A stretch of 64,000 nucleotides of DNA, from contig NZ_WMBQ01000001.1 in NCBI RefSeq assembly GCF_009708035.1, positions 310,001 to 374,000 on the forward strand. The letters are read 5' to 3'. Position 1 is the stretch's first letter; each line of letters begins with the position of its first letter. Position numbers and translations under genes: made by a program. The notes below the pieces were generated by a model. That model did no database searches. It was not told where the DNA came from and saw only the letters and a program-made list of their open reading frames with translations. Shown in pieces: positions 1-9,132 of this stretch. The stretch is from Hyphomicrobium album (GTDB taxonomy: Bacteria; Pseudomonadota; Alphaproteobacteria; Rhizobiales; Hyphomicrobiaceae).

Positions 1-223
1 ACACGCGAATGAGCGCCATGGCGTGCTTCTGGAACTGCTCGCCGGCCGCAGTGAGCTCGGCGCCGTACTTCGAGCGCTCGAAAAGCTCTCTTCCCAGCAG
101 GTCTTCGAGGCCTTTGATGCGCGCCGACACGGTCGACTGCGTGATGTTCATCTTGCGGCCGGCATCGATGAAGCTGCCCGTCTCGGCGACCATCAGAAAG
201 GTGCGTGCGAGATTGACGTCCAT
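1..223 (-). CDS. LysR-family transcriptional regulator, N-terminal part (cut by window edge)
   Basis: Only the first 74 codons lie in the window. They encode a typical LysR winged helix-turn-helix: an MDVNLARTF start, then AAGRKMNITQSTVSARI (about residues 21-37) as the recognition helix-turn-helix, then LEDLLGRELFER. The ATG at 223 is the family's usual start. The effector-binding domain is outside the window, so the ligand is unknown. A perfect 9-1-9 palindrome lies 37 bp upstream, as expected for an autoregulated LysR gene that may also control the divergent micro-gene at 400. The family assignment is firm; the regulon is not known. Confidence 0.9.
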   Translation of the reverse strand, partial: MDVNLARTFLMVAETGSFIDAGRKMNITQSTVSARIKGLEDLLGRELFERSKYGAELTAAGEQFQKHAMALIRV

Positions 224-259
224 GTGTCTCGATGGGGTGATGAACGCTGCAAAACCTAT

Positions 260-278
260 CTATCGAAATTTTCGATAG
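260..278. promoter_or_regulatory. LysR-type operator palindrome
   Basis: The arms CTATCGAAA and TTTCGATAG are perfect inverted repeats around a single central T. The site contains the ATC-N9-GAT arrangement of LysR boxes and lies between the LysR start (223) and the divergent micro-gene (400). It is a likely binding site for the LysR protein; binding itself is inferred. Confidence 0.6.
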
Positions 279-399
279 TGGTCACCGGAAAATTCCGTTT
301 GTGAATGGGGTTGATTCTAACCAAATTGGTCAGCGTCCCGACAGAGTCGAATCCGATTCGGCTCTATATGCTCGGGTTCACAATGGAAGGACGACTAAC

Positions 400-471
400 A
401 TGGCTGCTAAAGCGAAGAAACCTGCGAAGAAGGCCGCGAAGAAACCGGCTGCCAAGAAGAAGAAGAAGTAG
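400..471 (+). CDS. Lysine/alanine/proline-rich micro-protein (histone H1-tail-like)
   Basis: This 23-residue open frame begins MAAKAKKPAKK and ends in a run of five lysines before TAG. It contains only Met, Ala, Lys and Pro, resembling the KKPAKKA repeats of histone H1 tails and bacterial HC1-like proteins. A good ribosome site (GGAAGGA, 385-391) lies 8 bp before the ATG, which supports real translation. The next gene follows 36 bp later. A nucleic-acid-binding role is inferred from composition alone. It could also be a fortuitous frame, but the RBS and clean composition argue against that. Confidence 0.6.
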   Translation: MAAKAKKPAKKAAKKPAAKKKKK

Positions 472-507
472 TCGGTCTCCTCCCAGGAGATCAACAGGGT
501 TGCCGTG

Positions 508-834
508 ATGTCCAGATGGATCCTTGCGGCGTCTCTGAGCGTAGCTCTGGTGTGGCCCCCGAGTGCGTTCGCGTCATTCATTACCAACCGAGATGACAAG
601 GCTCACAAGGTCAGCGTCATCGAGGGAAATGCGGCGGCGGCCCATATTTTACGGCCGTCGGCGAAGCTCGAAGGGGTTTGTATCAAGGGCTGCGTGATCC
701 GCCTCAACGATAGTGAAAAGGACGAGTACGAGCTCAAGGGCTCGGAGGTCCTGTCGATTGAGGACGGCTACCTCTTCTACGATGGGGCGCCCGCATCCGC
801 GGTGCCAAAGGCCGGTGATGCGGATCGGCCTTGA
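508..834 (+). CDS. Small secreted protein of unknown function
   Basis: The protein has 108 residues if the ATG at 508 is used; a GTG at 505 directly precedes it. Residues 1-20 form a signal peptide (basic start, hydrophobic core, Ala-Phe-Ala-Ser cleavage region), so the product is probably periplasmic. The mature part contains two close cysteines (VCIKGCVI), which could form a disulfide, and an acidic C-terminal half. No known domain was recognised. It is followed by a strong stem-loop terminator at 880. Function unknown. Confidence 0.65.
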   Translation: MSRWILAASLSVALVWPPSAFASFITNRDDKAHKVSVIEGNAAAAHILRPSAKLEGVCIKGCVIRLNDSEKDEYELKGSEVLSIEDGYLFYDGAPASAVPKAGDADRP

Positions 835-879
835 GAGCCCATCGCAAGACAGAGGCAGGTTAGCAACGCTACGCATTGG

Positions 880-910
880 AAGCCCGGCCCACCTAGGGGG
901 CCGGGCTTTC
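880..910. terminator. Stem-loop terminator between convergent genes
   Basis: AAGCCCGGCC (880-889) pairs perfectly with GGCCGGGCTT (899-908), with a 9-base loop. It ends in TTTC on the plus strand. It lies between the secreted-protein gene and the convergent lipB, so it could serve both strands. Confidence 0.65.
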
Positions 911-926
911 GCTTGCTGGGTGATGG

Positions 927-1658
927 CTACGCCAAGGCGGTGACGCGAGACGTCGCGTAAGGCGGCGCGGCATCCGCCGTAGGTCCGAAACGGCGCTCGA
1001 AATGCGTCCGCAAGGCGTTATCCACAACTTCCATCGCATGGCCGAGACCGAGGTCGGCAAGGCTCGTCACCCCATGTCCGGCGATGCCGCAGGGAACGAT
1101 ACCGTCGTAGTGGGAGAGGTCCGGACCGACGTTGAGGCTGATGCCGTGCAGGCTGACCCCCTTCGAAAGCCGCAAACCTAGGGCGGCGATCTTCTCCTCG
1201 ACGCCCGCACCCTTCTCGGGGCGGGGCACCCACACCCCGATCCGCTCCGCGCGCGTCTCGCCGACGACGCCGAGGCCGGCCAGCGACGCGATCAGCCACG
1301 CCTCGAGCGAGGCCACGAAAGCGCGGACGTCGCCGCCGCGACGCTTCACGTCGAGCATCACGTATGCCACCCGCTGCCCGGGACCATGATAGGTGAGCCG
1401 TCCGCCCCGTCCGGTCTGAAACACGGGAAAGCGGTCGGCGCGGAGAAGCTCATCGGGGCGCGAGCTCGTGCCGGCCGTATAGAGAGGCGGGTGCTCGAGC
1501 AGCCAGACGAGCTCGGGTTGGGTACCGGCGGCGATGGCCGCGGCGCGCTCCTGCATGGCGCGCACCCCATCAAGATAATCGATCGGTGTGCTGCTCTTTG
1601 CCCAGGCGATCGGGGCGGTCTTGGGATCGCTTGGCGGCTCAGGTGCCCTTTGATGCAT
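927..1658 (-). CDS. lipB: Lipoyl(octanoyl) transferase LipB
   Basis: LipB moves the octanoyl group from octanoyl-ACP to a lysine of lipoyl domains, in the cytoplasm. The 243-residue product has the family landmarks: GRGGR-TYHGPGQ (residues 83-95), the catalytic lysine in EEKIAALG (K156) and the catalytic cysteine in VPCGIAGHG (C190). Together with lipA at 45.4 kb it can build lipoate for the pyruvate dehydrogenase complex encoded at 38-45 kb. The N-terminus has about 25 extra residues before the conserved part, so a later start is possible. Confidence 0.95.
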   Translation of the reverse strand: MHQRAPEPPSDPKTAPIAWAKSSTPIDYLDGVRAMQERAAAIAAGTQPELVWLLEHPPLYTAGTSSRPDELLRADRFPVFQTGRGGRLTYHGPGQRVAYVMLDVKRRGGDVRAFVASLEAWLIASLAGLGVVGETRAERIGVWVPRPEKGAGVEEKIAALGLRLSKGVSLHGISLNVGPDLSHYDGIVPCGIAGHGVTSLADLGLGHAMEVVDNALRTHFERRFGPTADAAPPYATSRVTALA

Positions 1659-1814
1659 GGCTCAGTCTAGGTCCCGGCGGCGGCGAGGGCCAGCGGGCCT
1701 GCGCCAGGGGCGATTTGCCGCCGCGAGCGCTGTGAGCCGCGGAATTTTGGGCCTCCACTGCGCTTGTTCCGGCGGCGCAACTTGGCTATATGAGCGCTCT
1801 CATTCACCCGGCTT

Positions 1815-1901
1815 GCGGTCGTGGCGGAATTGGTAGACGCACTACCTTGAGGTGGTAGCGCTGGAAACGGCGTGGAAGTTCGAGTCTTCTCGACCGCACC
1901 A
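1815..1901 (+). tRNA. tRNA-Leu (anticodon GAG)
   Basis: The acceptor stem GCGGTCG (1815-1821) pairs with CGACCGC (1891-1897) and is followed by ACCA, so CCA is encoded. The anticodon stem CTACC/GGTAG encloses the loop TTGAGGT, giving anticodon GAG (reads CUC and CUU). A long variable arm, typical of leucine tRNAs, and a GTTCGAGTC T-loop are present. Confidence 0.96.
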
Positions 1902-1927
1902 ACTTTCCTGATAGCTCGGAAGTTGAA

Positions 1928-1945
1928 CTCCCCGCTCACGGGGAG
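1928..1945. terminator. Stem-loop at the stop codon of the symporter gene
   Basis: CTCCCCG and CGGGGAG pair perfectly around a 4-base loop. The minus-strand stop codon of the symporter lies within the structure, and the tRNA-Leu gene converges from the other side 27 bp away. There is no long T-run, so intrinsic termination is uncertain. Confidence 0.4.
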
Positions 1946-3327
1946 CGCGTCTCCTTGGTGAGCGCGGCCACGGCGACATAGGCCAGCGCCGAGCATCCGA
2001 GCGCGACCAGGTAGGGCGCCTCCCACTCGAGGACGAAGCGGCCCACCGCCCAGATCAGCGTTCCCAGGCAAATCGATACGGCTGCGCTCGCCGCGCCGCC
2101 GAAGCGCGTGAACAGGCCGAAGGCGGCCGACACGAAGACGCCGGCACTGCCGAAGGCCGAGGCGATCTCGACCAGCTCCTTGATGCGGTCCGACGTGATC
2201 GCCAGGACGAAGGCGACGGCGGTCAGGGCGACGACGCTCAGGCGTGCGGCGATGAGCTTGCCGCGGATGCCGATCGTCGGAACGAGGCGGACGACGATGT
2301 TGTGCGACACCTGCGCGCCCGAGGCATGCAGGGCGGAGTGCACCACCGACAGGATGGCCGAGATCAGCGCCCCGCCGAAGATCACGTAGTGCCATTGGGG
2401 CAGGTAGTGCTCGGAGAGCACCGAGATGACCTGCTCGGAATCGACGAGCTTGGCCTTCAGCTCGGGTGTCGAGGGGACGAGGCCCGACGCGGCGAGGCCG
2501 AGGAACACCGGCAGCAGACCGACGACGATGTACATGGTTCCGCCGGCGATCGTGCCGCCGCGCGCCACTTCTGCCGAGCGGGAGCCGAGGAAGCGCGATA
2601 TCAGCTCGATGGCGACGAACGAGCCGAAGAAGGCGACCGCGACGGCCTCGGTCAGCTCCAACGGCGTGCCGTGTGCCTCGGTGGCCAGCACGAGATGGTC
2701 GACGGGCATGTTCTGCAGGGCGGGTGCAACGCCTCCGGCCGCAACGGCGACCGTGATGGTCAGGACGATCAGACCGACGATGACCGCCGTTCCCTGCAGG
2801 AAGTCGGTGACGGAGTCGGCCAGCAACCCGCCGATGACCGAGTACGAGGCGACGAGCAGGGCCGCGAGGATGATGGCGTTCTGCAACGACAGGTCGGAGC
2901 TGGAACTCAGCACCTGCCCGAAGGCGCGGATCTGCGCCGCCGCCCAGAACACCGATCCGGGCAGCAGGATGATCACCACCAGCTTCTCGACCCCGGGAGA
3001 GAAGCGCTCGCGGAACACGTCGGCGAAGGTGGTGACGCCCTTGCGCCAGAGGGTCGCCGCGTAAAGCGCGCCGGCGGCGATGACCGCGAGGCCGTAGGCG
3101 AACGGATCGACAAGCGCGCCCGACAGCCCTTTGTCGTACACCTCGGCGGAGGTCGCCACGATCGCCTCGGCGCCGAACCACGTGGCGAACACGGAGAAGG
3201 CGACGAGCGTTGGCCCGAGGCTACGCCCGGCGAGGATGTAGTCCGCCTCGGTTTTGACGCGCCGCGACACCCAGATGCCCACGGCGAACTGCGCCAGCAC
3301 GTAGGCGATCATTCCGAACAGGATCAT
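1936..3327 (-). CDS. Sodium:solute symporter family transporter
   Basis: The 463-residue integral membrane protein has about 12-13 hydrophobic segments. It carries SSS-family (SLC5-like) signatures near the N-terminus: a short first helix, then YILAGRSLGP, then FATWFGAEAIVATSAEVYDKGL (residues about 30-65). Such proteins import solutes (sugars, amino acids, carboxylates, choline) with Na+. The substrate cannot be read from the sequence. It lies 96 bp downstream of a DUF1622 membrane protein on the same strand, so the two may be co-transcribed. Confidence 0.85.
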   Translation of the reverse strand: MILFGMIAYVLAQFAVGIWVSRRVKTEADYILAGRSLGPTLVAFSVFATWFGAEAIVATSAEVYDKGLSGALVDPFAYGLAVIAAGALYAATLWRKGVTTFADVFRERFSPGVEKLVVIILLPGSVFWAAAQIRAFGQVLSSSSDLSLQNAIILAALLVASYSVIGGLLADSVTDFLQGTAVIVGLIVLTITVAVAAGGVAPALQNMPVDHLVLATEAHGTPLELTEAVAVAFFGSFVAIELISRFLGSRSAEVARGGTIAGGTMYIVVGLLPVFLGLAASGLVPSTPELKAKLVDSEQVISVLSEHYLPQWHYVIFGGALISAILSVVHSALHASGAQVSHNIVVRLVPTIGIRGKLIAARLSVVALTAVAFVLAITSDRIKELVEIASAFGSAGVFVSAAFGLFTRFGGAASAAVSICLGTLIWAVGRFVLEWEAPYLVALGCSALAYVAVAALTKETRSP

Positions 3328-3423
3328 TGCGGCCCCCCGGCGGCGTCATCTGCCGGCGATCATGGCCGCAGGCGCTGGGCAAGGACAAGCCGTCTTAGAG
3401 CTGCGGACGGGGCGATGGACCGG

Positions 3424-3840
3424 TCACGTCGGCCCGAGCTGCTCGGGGACCTGGGCCTCGCGGGCCAGCCGGGTCGTCTCCCACGGCCAGTGTCCGTTGA
3501 TCTCGACGTCGAGGGAGATCGACAGGAACGTGCGGATGAGGACGATGCCGCCCAGCACGGCAATGCCCTGCAAGGTCGGGTCGACGACGACCGACTTCAG
3601 GATGTCCGCCGCGATCAGGATTTCCAGGCCGATCAGGATGCCGCGGCCGAGATTTGCCCGGTAGTCGCGGTAGTTGGCGAGAAACCCCGACTGCGCCACG
3701 CGCACCACGAAAGCCGCCGTCGAAATGGCGACGGCGAACAGGATGACGGCGAAGGCGGTGATGTCCAGCACCTCGCTCGTCCAGAGTGCGATATCCCTCA
3801 TCGGCAGGTTCACCAACGCCGCAGCCATCGATTGGCCCAC
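3424..3840 (-). CDS. DUF1622 family membrane protein
   Basis: The protein has 138 residues and about three membrane segments (roughly residues 24-45, 65-85 and 92-110). It shows the DUF1622 pattern: a first helix, then FLANYRDYRANLGRGILIGLE, then ADILKSVVVDPTL. The function of the family is not established. It precedes the sodium symporter gene on the same strand, suggesting a shared transcript. Later methionines (residues 5 and 14) could be the true start. Confidence 0.75.
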   Translation of the reverse strand: MGQSMAAALVNLPMRDIALWTSEVLDITAFAVILFAVAISTAAFVVRVAQSGFLANYRDYRANLGRGILIGLEILIAADILKSVVVDPTLQGIAVLGGIVLIRTFLSISLDVEINGHWPWETTRLAREAQVPEQLGPT

Positions 3841-3935
3841 ATATCCCTCTGCAGGTATGGGGAGATTGCGGCAGCGCGGGTTTCAGAACCGGTAACGCAG
3901 GTCCCCCGGGGCATCAACGGGCCGAGGAGATTGCT

Positions 3936-4727
3936 TTGTTCTACATCTCGAAGATCTTGTGGGGGCTGGCCGAGCCGAGCACCCTGCTCATCGCCCTTCT
4001 TGCAGCGGGCGCGGTGCTGCTCTTCACGCGCTTCAGCCGGACGGGCCGCTGGCTCGTCGCCACCGCCGCCGTGCTCGGCGTCATCGGCGGCTTCTCGCCC
4101 CTCAGCACCTGGCTGATCCTGCCCCTGGAGGATCGCTTTCCGCGCGCTGATCTTTCGGGACGGCCGATAGATGGGATCGTCATCCTCGGCGGCGCGGAGG
4201 ATTCCCGCGTCGCCGCGGCGCGCGGCGCACATGCCCTCAACATGTCCGCCGAACGGATGACCGAGGCGGCGGCTCTGGCGCGGCGGTTCCCGGACGCGCG
4301 CGTGGTGTTCACCGGCGGATCGATCGAGGTGCTGAGCGCTCCTACCTACGAGGCGGATGCCGCGCGCCATCTCCTGAGCGATCTGGGTATCGATGGCGAG
4401 CGCGTGCTGTTTGATCGTCAGGCACGCAATACGGCGGAGAACGCCCACTATGCCAGGCGTCTCGCCGATCCGAAGCCGGGCGAGCGCTGGCTCCTCGTCA
4501 CCTCCGGCTGGCACATGCCGCGCGCCATGGGGCTGTTCCGCAAAGCGGGGTTCGAGCTCGAGGCATGGCCCACCGACTACCGCACCATCGGCCCCAAGGA
4601 CGCGTGGGCTCCGTTCGCTTCGCCCGGCGCCGGGCTGCATCGTCTCGATTTCGTGACGAAGGAGTGGATCGGCCTGCTGTTCAACTGGCTGAGCGGTCGC
4701 TCCGATAGGCTGCTGCCCGGTCCTTAA
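3936..4727 (+). CDS. YdcF/ElyC-type DUF218 membrane protein
   Basis: The product has 263 residues with a TTG start at 3936; GAGGAG at 3924-3929 sits 6 bp upstream, which decides the start against more upstream in-frame codons. Two N-terminal membrane segments (about 8-30 and 37-57) precede a DUF218 domain with IDGIVILGG (about 76-84), FTGG, and RNTAENA, the usual conserved motifs. In E. coli ElyC, a relative, affects envelope and lipid-carrier metabolism; the role here is inferred. It overlaps the convergent hydrolase gene by four bases. Confidence 0.8.
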   Translation: MFYISKILWGLAEPSTLLIALLAAGAVLLFTRFSRTGRWLVATAAVLGVIGGFSPLSTWLILPLEDRFPRADLSGRPIDGIVILGGAEDSRVAAARGAHALNMSAERMTEAAALARRFPDARVVFTGGSIEVLSAPTYEADAARHLLSDLGIDGERVLFDRQARNTAENAHYARRLADPKPGERWLLVTSGWHMPRAMGLFRKAGFELEAWPTDYRTIGPKDAWAPFASPGAGLHRLDFVTKEWIGLLFNWLSGRSDRLLPGP

Positions 4728-5644
4728 GCCGTGGCCGAGGCGAGGCTGGCGTACTGACGCCCGGAGTCCGTCGCCGTCAGGAAGTGACGGATCGCTTCGA
4801 CGGTTGCCGTGTCCTTGAGGAGCGGCGCGTGCCCCTGGTTGGCGACGGTGACAGTCGCCATGGCCGGGTGGCGGCGCTGCATTTCCTCGACCGTCTCGGC
4901 GGTGAGGATGTCGGAGTTCTCGCCCCGCACGACCATCAGCGGTATGCGCTTCAGCGCCTCGAACTGCGGCCACAGCGTCGGCATCGGACCATCGAGCACG
5001 GAAAGCGCATTACCCAGATTGGAGTCGTACCCCGGCGCCGGCTTGCCGTTCTTCTCGTTGTACCACTGGCGCGCCGCTTCCTCCCAAACCGTGTCGGACA
5101 CCTCGGGGAAGTGACGGCGGTTGAGCTCGCGCATCATGCGCGCCGCGTCGGGCCACGAAATGGGCAGCGGCACCCGGCCGACGTAGCCGCTGATGCGCGC
5201 CAATCCCTCGTGCTCGATCACCGGCCCGATGTCGTTCAAGATAGCGGCGCCGATGGCCGTCGGCTGGGCGGCGGCGATGAGCATGGTGATGAGGCCGCCG
5301 CGCGAAGTGCCGATCAGAGCCGCGTCGTGGAGGCCCACCGCGGTGATAAAGTCGAGCACGTCGAGCATCTCGATCTGGACGGCGTAGTTGCGCCAATCGG
5401 GATCGAATTCGGAGAGGCCACGACCACGGTAGTCGAGCGTGTAGACGGTGCGCGACACGTTCTGGCGTCGGCTAAGCGCGACGGCGAGGTCGTTGAAGTC
5501 GCGGCCGTTGCGCGTGAGGCCGGCGAGGCACAGCACCGGCCGCCCGCGCGTTCCCTCACCTGTTGCCGGATAACGGCGCGCGTGGAGGCGCAGACCGTCC
5601 CGCGATGTGTAGTAGACGTCTTCGAAGGTCGTGCCCGGCGTCAT
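4724..5644 (-). CDS. Alpha/beta hydrolase
   Basis: The 306-residue protein has the alpha/beta-hydrolase fold: strand and oxyanion region VLCLAGLTRNGRDF (about 37-50), DYRGRGLS (71-78), the nucleophile elbow GTSRGG with Ser114, and a C-terminal histidine in NQGHAPLL (H272). There is no signal peptide, so it is cytoplasmic. The substrate is unknown; similar proteins are esterases or haloalkane- or epoxide-type hydrolases. It stands alone between convergent and co-directional neighbours. Confidence 0.85.
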   Translation of the reverse strand: MTPGTTFEDVYYTSRDGLRLHARRYPATGEGTRGRPVLCLAGLTRNGRDFNDLAVALSRRQNVSRTVYTLDYRGRGLSEFDPDWRNYAVQIEMLDVLDFITAVGLHDAALIGTSRGGLITMLIAAAQPTAIGAAILNDIGPVIEHEGLARISGYVGRVPLPISWPDAARMMRELNRRHFPEVSDTVWEEAARQWYNEKNGKPAPGYDSNLGNALSVLDGPMPTLWPQFEALKRIPLMVVRGENSDILTAETVEEMQRRHPAMATVTVANQGHAPLLKDTATVEAIRHFLTATDSGRQYASLASATA

Positions 5645-5678
5645 GGACTAACCTTGCCTCCCGCTAGAGCCGGTGACT

Positions 5679-7973
5679 TCAGTCGCGCGAATCCGCCGTA
5701 CTGGTGGCGCGCACAGTGCCGCCATCGGCCGGCCGGGCCGACGCTGCGCGCGCGCGGTAAAGATCGTCTTGCAGTCGCAGCGGGTCGGGCTCGCCGAGGC
5801 GGGCACGATAGACCTGGATGTTCGACAGCACCTTGGCGACATAGTTGCGGGTTTCCTCGAAGGGAATCCGTTCGATCCAGTCGATCGGGTCAATGTTTGC
5901 CTCGCGCGGGTCGCCGAATTCCTTCACCCACTCGCGTGTGCGGCCCGGGCCGGCGTTGTAGCTCGGGAGCCCGAGGACGTACGAACCCTGCCACTCGTCG
6001 AGGCGGTCGGCGACGTATGCCGACGCGATCATGGTGTTGTAGGCATCGTCGGTCAGCAGCTTGTCGTGCTTGCACTTGATCTTGTAGTCGCGGCAAATGT
6101 GGTTGGCCGTGACCTTCATCACCTGCAGGATGCCGCGCGCGCCGGCGCCCGATACCGTGTCGCTGTTGAACTCGGTCTCCTGCCGGGCAAGGCCAAGCAG
6201 ATAGGCTTCCTCCGGCGGCTTGCGCAGCGGCGTGTACTTCGGGAGTCCGTGCACCGGATAGCTGTAGTAGATGAGGTTGTGGCCGGCGGCGATTGCCGAC
6301 TTGCCGATACGCACGCCTGTCTGCGTGTCACCACTGGCGCGAGCCAGATGCGCGGCCATGGCGGCCCATGCCTCATCGCTCTCGATCTTCGCCGCGTTGA
6401 GCAGGAACACGCGCGTCACGTGACGGGGCAGCTCTGCCTTGCGGGCGAGGGCGTAGGCACGCACCGCTTCATGCTCGGTGAAGCGCTTCGTCTGCTCTGC
6501 GGTCGGCGACGCCGGGGGATCGAAGTTAAGCGCCCGGCTGCCCGGCGCGAGCTTCTGGACAGCCAGCAGGCCGTGGAACGTGTCGTTGAAGCGCGCTGCG
6601 GTCTCGTAGCTTTGCTGCGCGCGTTGCTTGTCGCCGAGCGCCTCGGCCGTGCGGCCCATCCAATAGTTGGCGCGGGCGCGGGTAAGAGGTCCATCGGCGT
6701 TCGACACGAGGATCGCGAAGTGCTTTTCGGCCTGCTTGGCGTCCTTCAGGTAGCGGAGCGCGATCCAGCCGGCCATGAACGTCTGGTCGTTCATAATGTT
6801 GACGCTGACGGGGCCGGCGTCGCGCACGATCTCGTAGGCGACCTTCGGCTTGTTGGACTTGAGCGCCAGATAGGCGAGGCCGCGGCGCTCGTACCACCAC
6901 TCGTCGAGGTTGGCGACGACGAGCGGATCGAGCGGCGCCGTACGCAAGAGCTTGACGGCCTCGTCGAAGCGCTCGGCGCGGCGGTGCTGCTGAACCTTAT
7001 GGAAGACGACGCCCCAGTCGGTCTTGCCGTTGGTGCCGGTGCCGAGCGCGGTCTTGTCGCCCTTGGTCTTCATGAACACGGCGAGGCGCGCCTGTGCCGT
7101 CTTTTGCTCGGCCGGGGGAAGCAAGGCGATGACCCGCTTCACCTGCGCGGCGCGTTCGACGCGGTCGACCTTGTAGCGCACGTCCTCGACGAGCAGCCGG
7201 TCGAGGCGCCACTTATGGTCCTGATCGGTGAGCATCGGCCCGAAGCGGGAGAGGAATCCCTTCTCGAGGCTCTCGGGCAGGTTTTCCTCGCGCCAGATCT
7301 TGGCGGCCAGCGCCTTCGCCTTGTCTTTCTCGCCGTGGGCGAGGTGCACGGAGGCGAGGACCGCCATGCCGGCCGGACTGCGCGCTTCGCGGCCTTTGAA
7401 GTACGTTGCGATAAGTTCGGTATCGCCGCCTTCGGAAAACAGCGACTCCTCCATCTTCCTTTGCAGGATCTCGCGGCTCGGCCAGTCGGGGTGCTCGGCG
7501 AGGAACTTGAGATAGTCGGCTGCCTCGCCCTTGCCGCGGCGGAGCCGCTCCCATTCGACCAGCGTGCGCGCGAGCGGATCGCTGAGCGTGGCCTGCACCT
7601 CTTTGGCCTTCGCCGTATCGCCGGACGACACCGCCTTGAAGGCGGCGGCGAGCTTGGTGCCGTCCTCGGCGGGAAGGCTATAGGTGAGGAGAGGGGCGAC
7701 GATCGTGTCGAGCTTGGCCGTGTAAGCTTCTTCACGCGCGAGGGGAGAGGCGGGCTTGTCGCGCGCCGACGCGGCACCGGCCGCCGCCTGCGCCAGCTCG
7801 ACGCGTGCCGGCTCGGCCACGCATGGGATGGCTATAAAGACCGCAGCCGCTATTACCGCGTGCCGTGCAAAGTGAGGAAATAGGCTGTGGACGGCGGGAG
7901 CGTCGGCGCAGAGGCCGGTCCCGGGCTGGCGTGGGGTCTGGGGCAATGTTCGTCCTTCCACAGGCACCGCCAA
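5679..7973 (-). CDS. slt: Soluble lytic murein transglycosylase
   Basis: The 764-residue exported protein cleaves peptidoglycan between MurNAc and GlcNAc, forming 1,6-anhydroMurNAc. An N-terminal hydrophobic segment (about residues 38-55) serves as signal. The long helical superhelix region (about 70-560) contains TPR-like repeats, and the C-terminal SLT domain carries ARQETEF with the catalytic Glu at about 599, then GARGILQVM and YNAGPGR. It is divergent from dapA, the order seen in other Hyphomicrobiales. The exact start is uncertain because the first 30 residues look unlike a normal signal peptide. Confidence 0.9.
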   Translation of the reverse strand: MAVPVEGRTLPQTPRQPGTGLCADAPAVHSLFPHFARHAVIAAAVFIAIPCVAEPARVELAQAAAGAASARDKPASPLAREEAYTAKLDTIVAPLLTYSLPAEDGTKLAAAFKAVSSGDTAKAKEVQATLSDPLARTLVEWERLRRGKGEAADYLKFLAEHPDWPSREILQRKMEESLFSEGGDTELIATYFKGREARSPAGMAVLASVHLAHGEKDKAKALAAKIWREENLPESLEKGFLSRFGPMLTDQDHKWRLDRLLVEDVRYKVDRVERAAQVKRVIALLPPAEQKTAQARLAVFMKTKGDKTALGTGTNGKTDWGVVFHKVQQHRRAERFDEAVKLLRTAPLDPLVVANLDEWWYERRGLAYLALKSNKPKVAYEIVRDAGPVSVNIMNDQTFMAGWIALRYLKDAKQAEKHFAILVSNADGPLTRARANYWMGRTAEALGDKQRAQQSYETAARFNDTFHGLLAVQKLAPGSRALNFDPPASPTAEQTKRFTEHEAVRAYALARKAELPRHVTRVFLLNAAKIESDEAWAAMAAHLARASGDTQTGVRIGKSAIAAGHNLIYYSYPVHGLPKYTPLRKPPEEAYLLGLARQETEFNSDTVSGAGARGILQVMKVTANHICRDYKIKCKHDKLLTDDAYNTMIASAYVADRLDEWQGSYVLGLPSYNAGPGRTREWVKEFGDPREANIDPIDWIERIPFEETRNYVAKVLSNIQVYRARLGEPDPLRLQDDLYRARAASARPADGGTVRATSTADSRD

Positions 7974-8203
7974 CCCGGCCGGGTTGCGAGGCTTAAAGCA
8001 AGGTCCTAATGTCCCGCTCGACAGGGCGTCGCGACTCCAGCATCACCAACGCGCCGCAAAAATACCAAGCAGCCCGGCAAGGGACAAGGCGCCGAAGGAT
8101 GCCGCCGGATGCGGCGAGAGCATGGCGCCGGGGGCACTTTTCCGCTCACACCGGCTGCGTGACACGAGTATGAGAGAGCCGCAAGCTCACAGGTAACGGG
8201 CAC

Positions 8204-9094
8204 ATGTTCAAGGGATCATTTACGGCGCTGATCACGCCGTTCAGGAACGGCGACCTCGACGAGGAGGCGTTTCAACGCTTCATCGAGTGGCAGATCAACG
8301 AGGGTACGCACGGGCTGGTGCCGGCGGGAACGACGGGCGAGAGCCCGACGCTGGACTACGACGAGCACAAGCGCGTCATCGAGCTGGCGGTGGAAACGGC
8401 GAAGGGCCGGGTGCCTGTGATTGCCGGGACAGGCTCGAACTCGACCGACGAGGCCATCGAGCTCACCGAATATGCCGCCAAGGTCGGCGCCGACGCGGTG
8501 CTGATCGTCACGCCGTACTACAACAAGCCGACGCAAGAGGGGCTCTATCAGCACTACAAGGCGATCAACGACGCCGTCGCGATCCCCATCGTGATCTACA
8601 ACATCCCGGGGCGCTCGGTGGTCGACATGAGCGTCGATACCATGACGCGCTGCTTCGCCTTGAAGAACGTCGTCGGCGTCAAGGATGCGACCGCCAACCT
8701 CGCACGCACCTCGCAACAGCGTCTCGCCATGGGGCAGGAGTTCAACTTGCTGTCGGGCGAGGACGCCACCGCGCTGGGCTTCATGGCGCACGGCGGCCAC
8801 GGCTGCATCTCGGTCGTCTCGAACATCGCGCCGCGGCTGTGCGCCGATTTCCAGAACGCTTGCCTCGCCGGCGACTACAAGACGGCGCTAGCACTGCAGG
8901 ACCGTCTCATGCCGCTGCATGACGCGATGTTCTGCGAGGCGAACCCCGGCCCGGTGAAGTACGCCGCCTCGCGCCTCGGGTTGTGCGAGGCGGAGATGCG
9001 GCTGCCGCTGGTTCCCATCTCGCAAGCCTCGCAGCGCATCGTCGATGCCGCTTTGGCTCGCGTCGGCCTCGTACAGGCGCGCGCCGCCGAGTAG
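8204..9094 (+). CDS. dapA: 4-hydroxy-tetrahydrodipicolinate synthase
   Basis: DapA condenses pyruvate and aspartate semialdehyde in the lysine and diaminopimelate pathway. The 296-residue protein has the Schiff-base lysine in VVGVKDAT (K160), the catalytic tyrosine in IYNIPGR (Y132) and the threonine pair in PAGTTGE (T43, T44). The ATG follows GTAACGGGCAC; no strong SD is seen. smpB follows 38 bp later, and the two are probably one transcript. Confidence 0.97.
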   Translation: MFKGSFTALITPFRNGDLDEEAFQRFIEWQINEGTHGLVPAGTTGESPTLDYDEHKRVIELAVETAKGRVPVIAGTGSNSTDEAIELTEYAAKVGADAVLIVTPYYNKPTQEGLYQHYKAINDAVAIPIVIYNIPGRSVVDMSVDTMTRCFALKNVVGVKDATANLARTSQQRLAMGQEFNLLSGEDATALGFMAHGGHGCISVVSNIAPRLCADFQNACLAGDYKTALALQDRLMPLHDAMFCEANPGPVKYAASRLGLCEAEMRLPLVPISQASQRIVDAALARVGLVQARAAE

Positions 9095-9132
9095 GGCAGC
9101 GTTCGCGCATCTAGCGCTGGAGGCGACGGTCC

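Noticed and set aside
1667-4116. Long overlapping open frames on both strands across the symporter and DUF1622 genes
   Set aside because: They are arginine-rich, lack any domain and run antisense or out of frame to well-recognised genes. High G+C makes such frames common.
7984-8203. Short frames in the slt-dapA divergent spacer
   Set aside because: No ribosome site or conserved composition; the 230-bp spacer more likely holds the two promoters.
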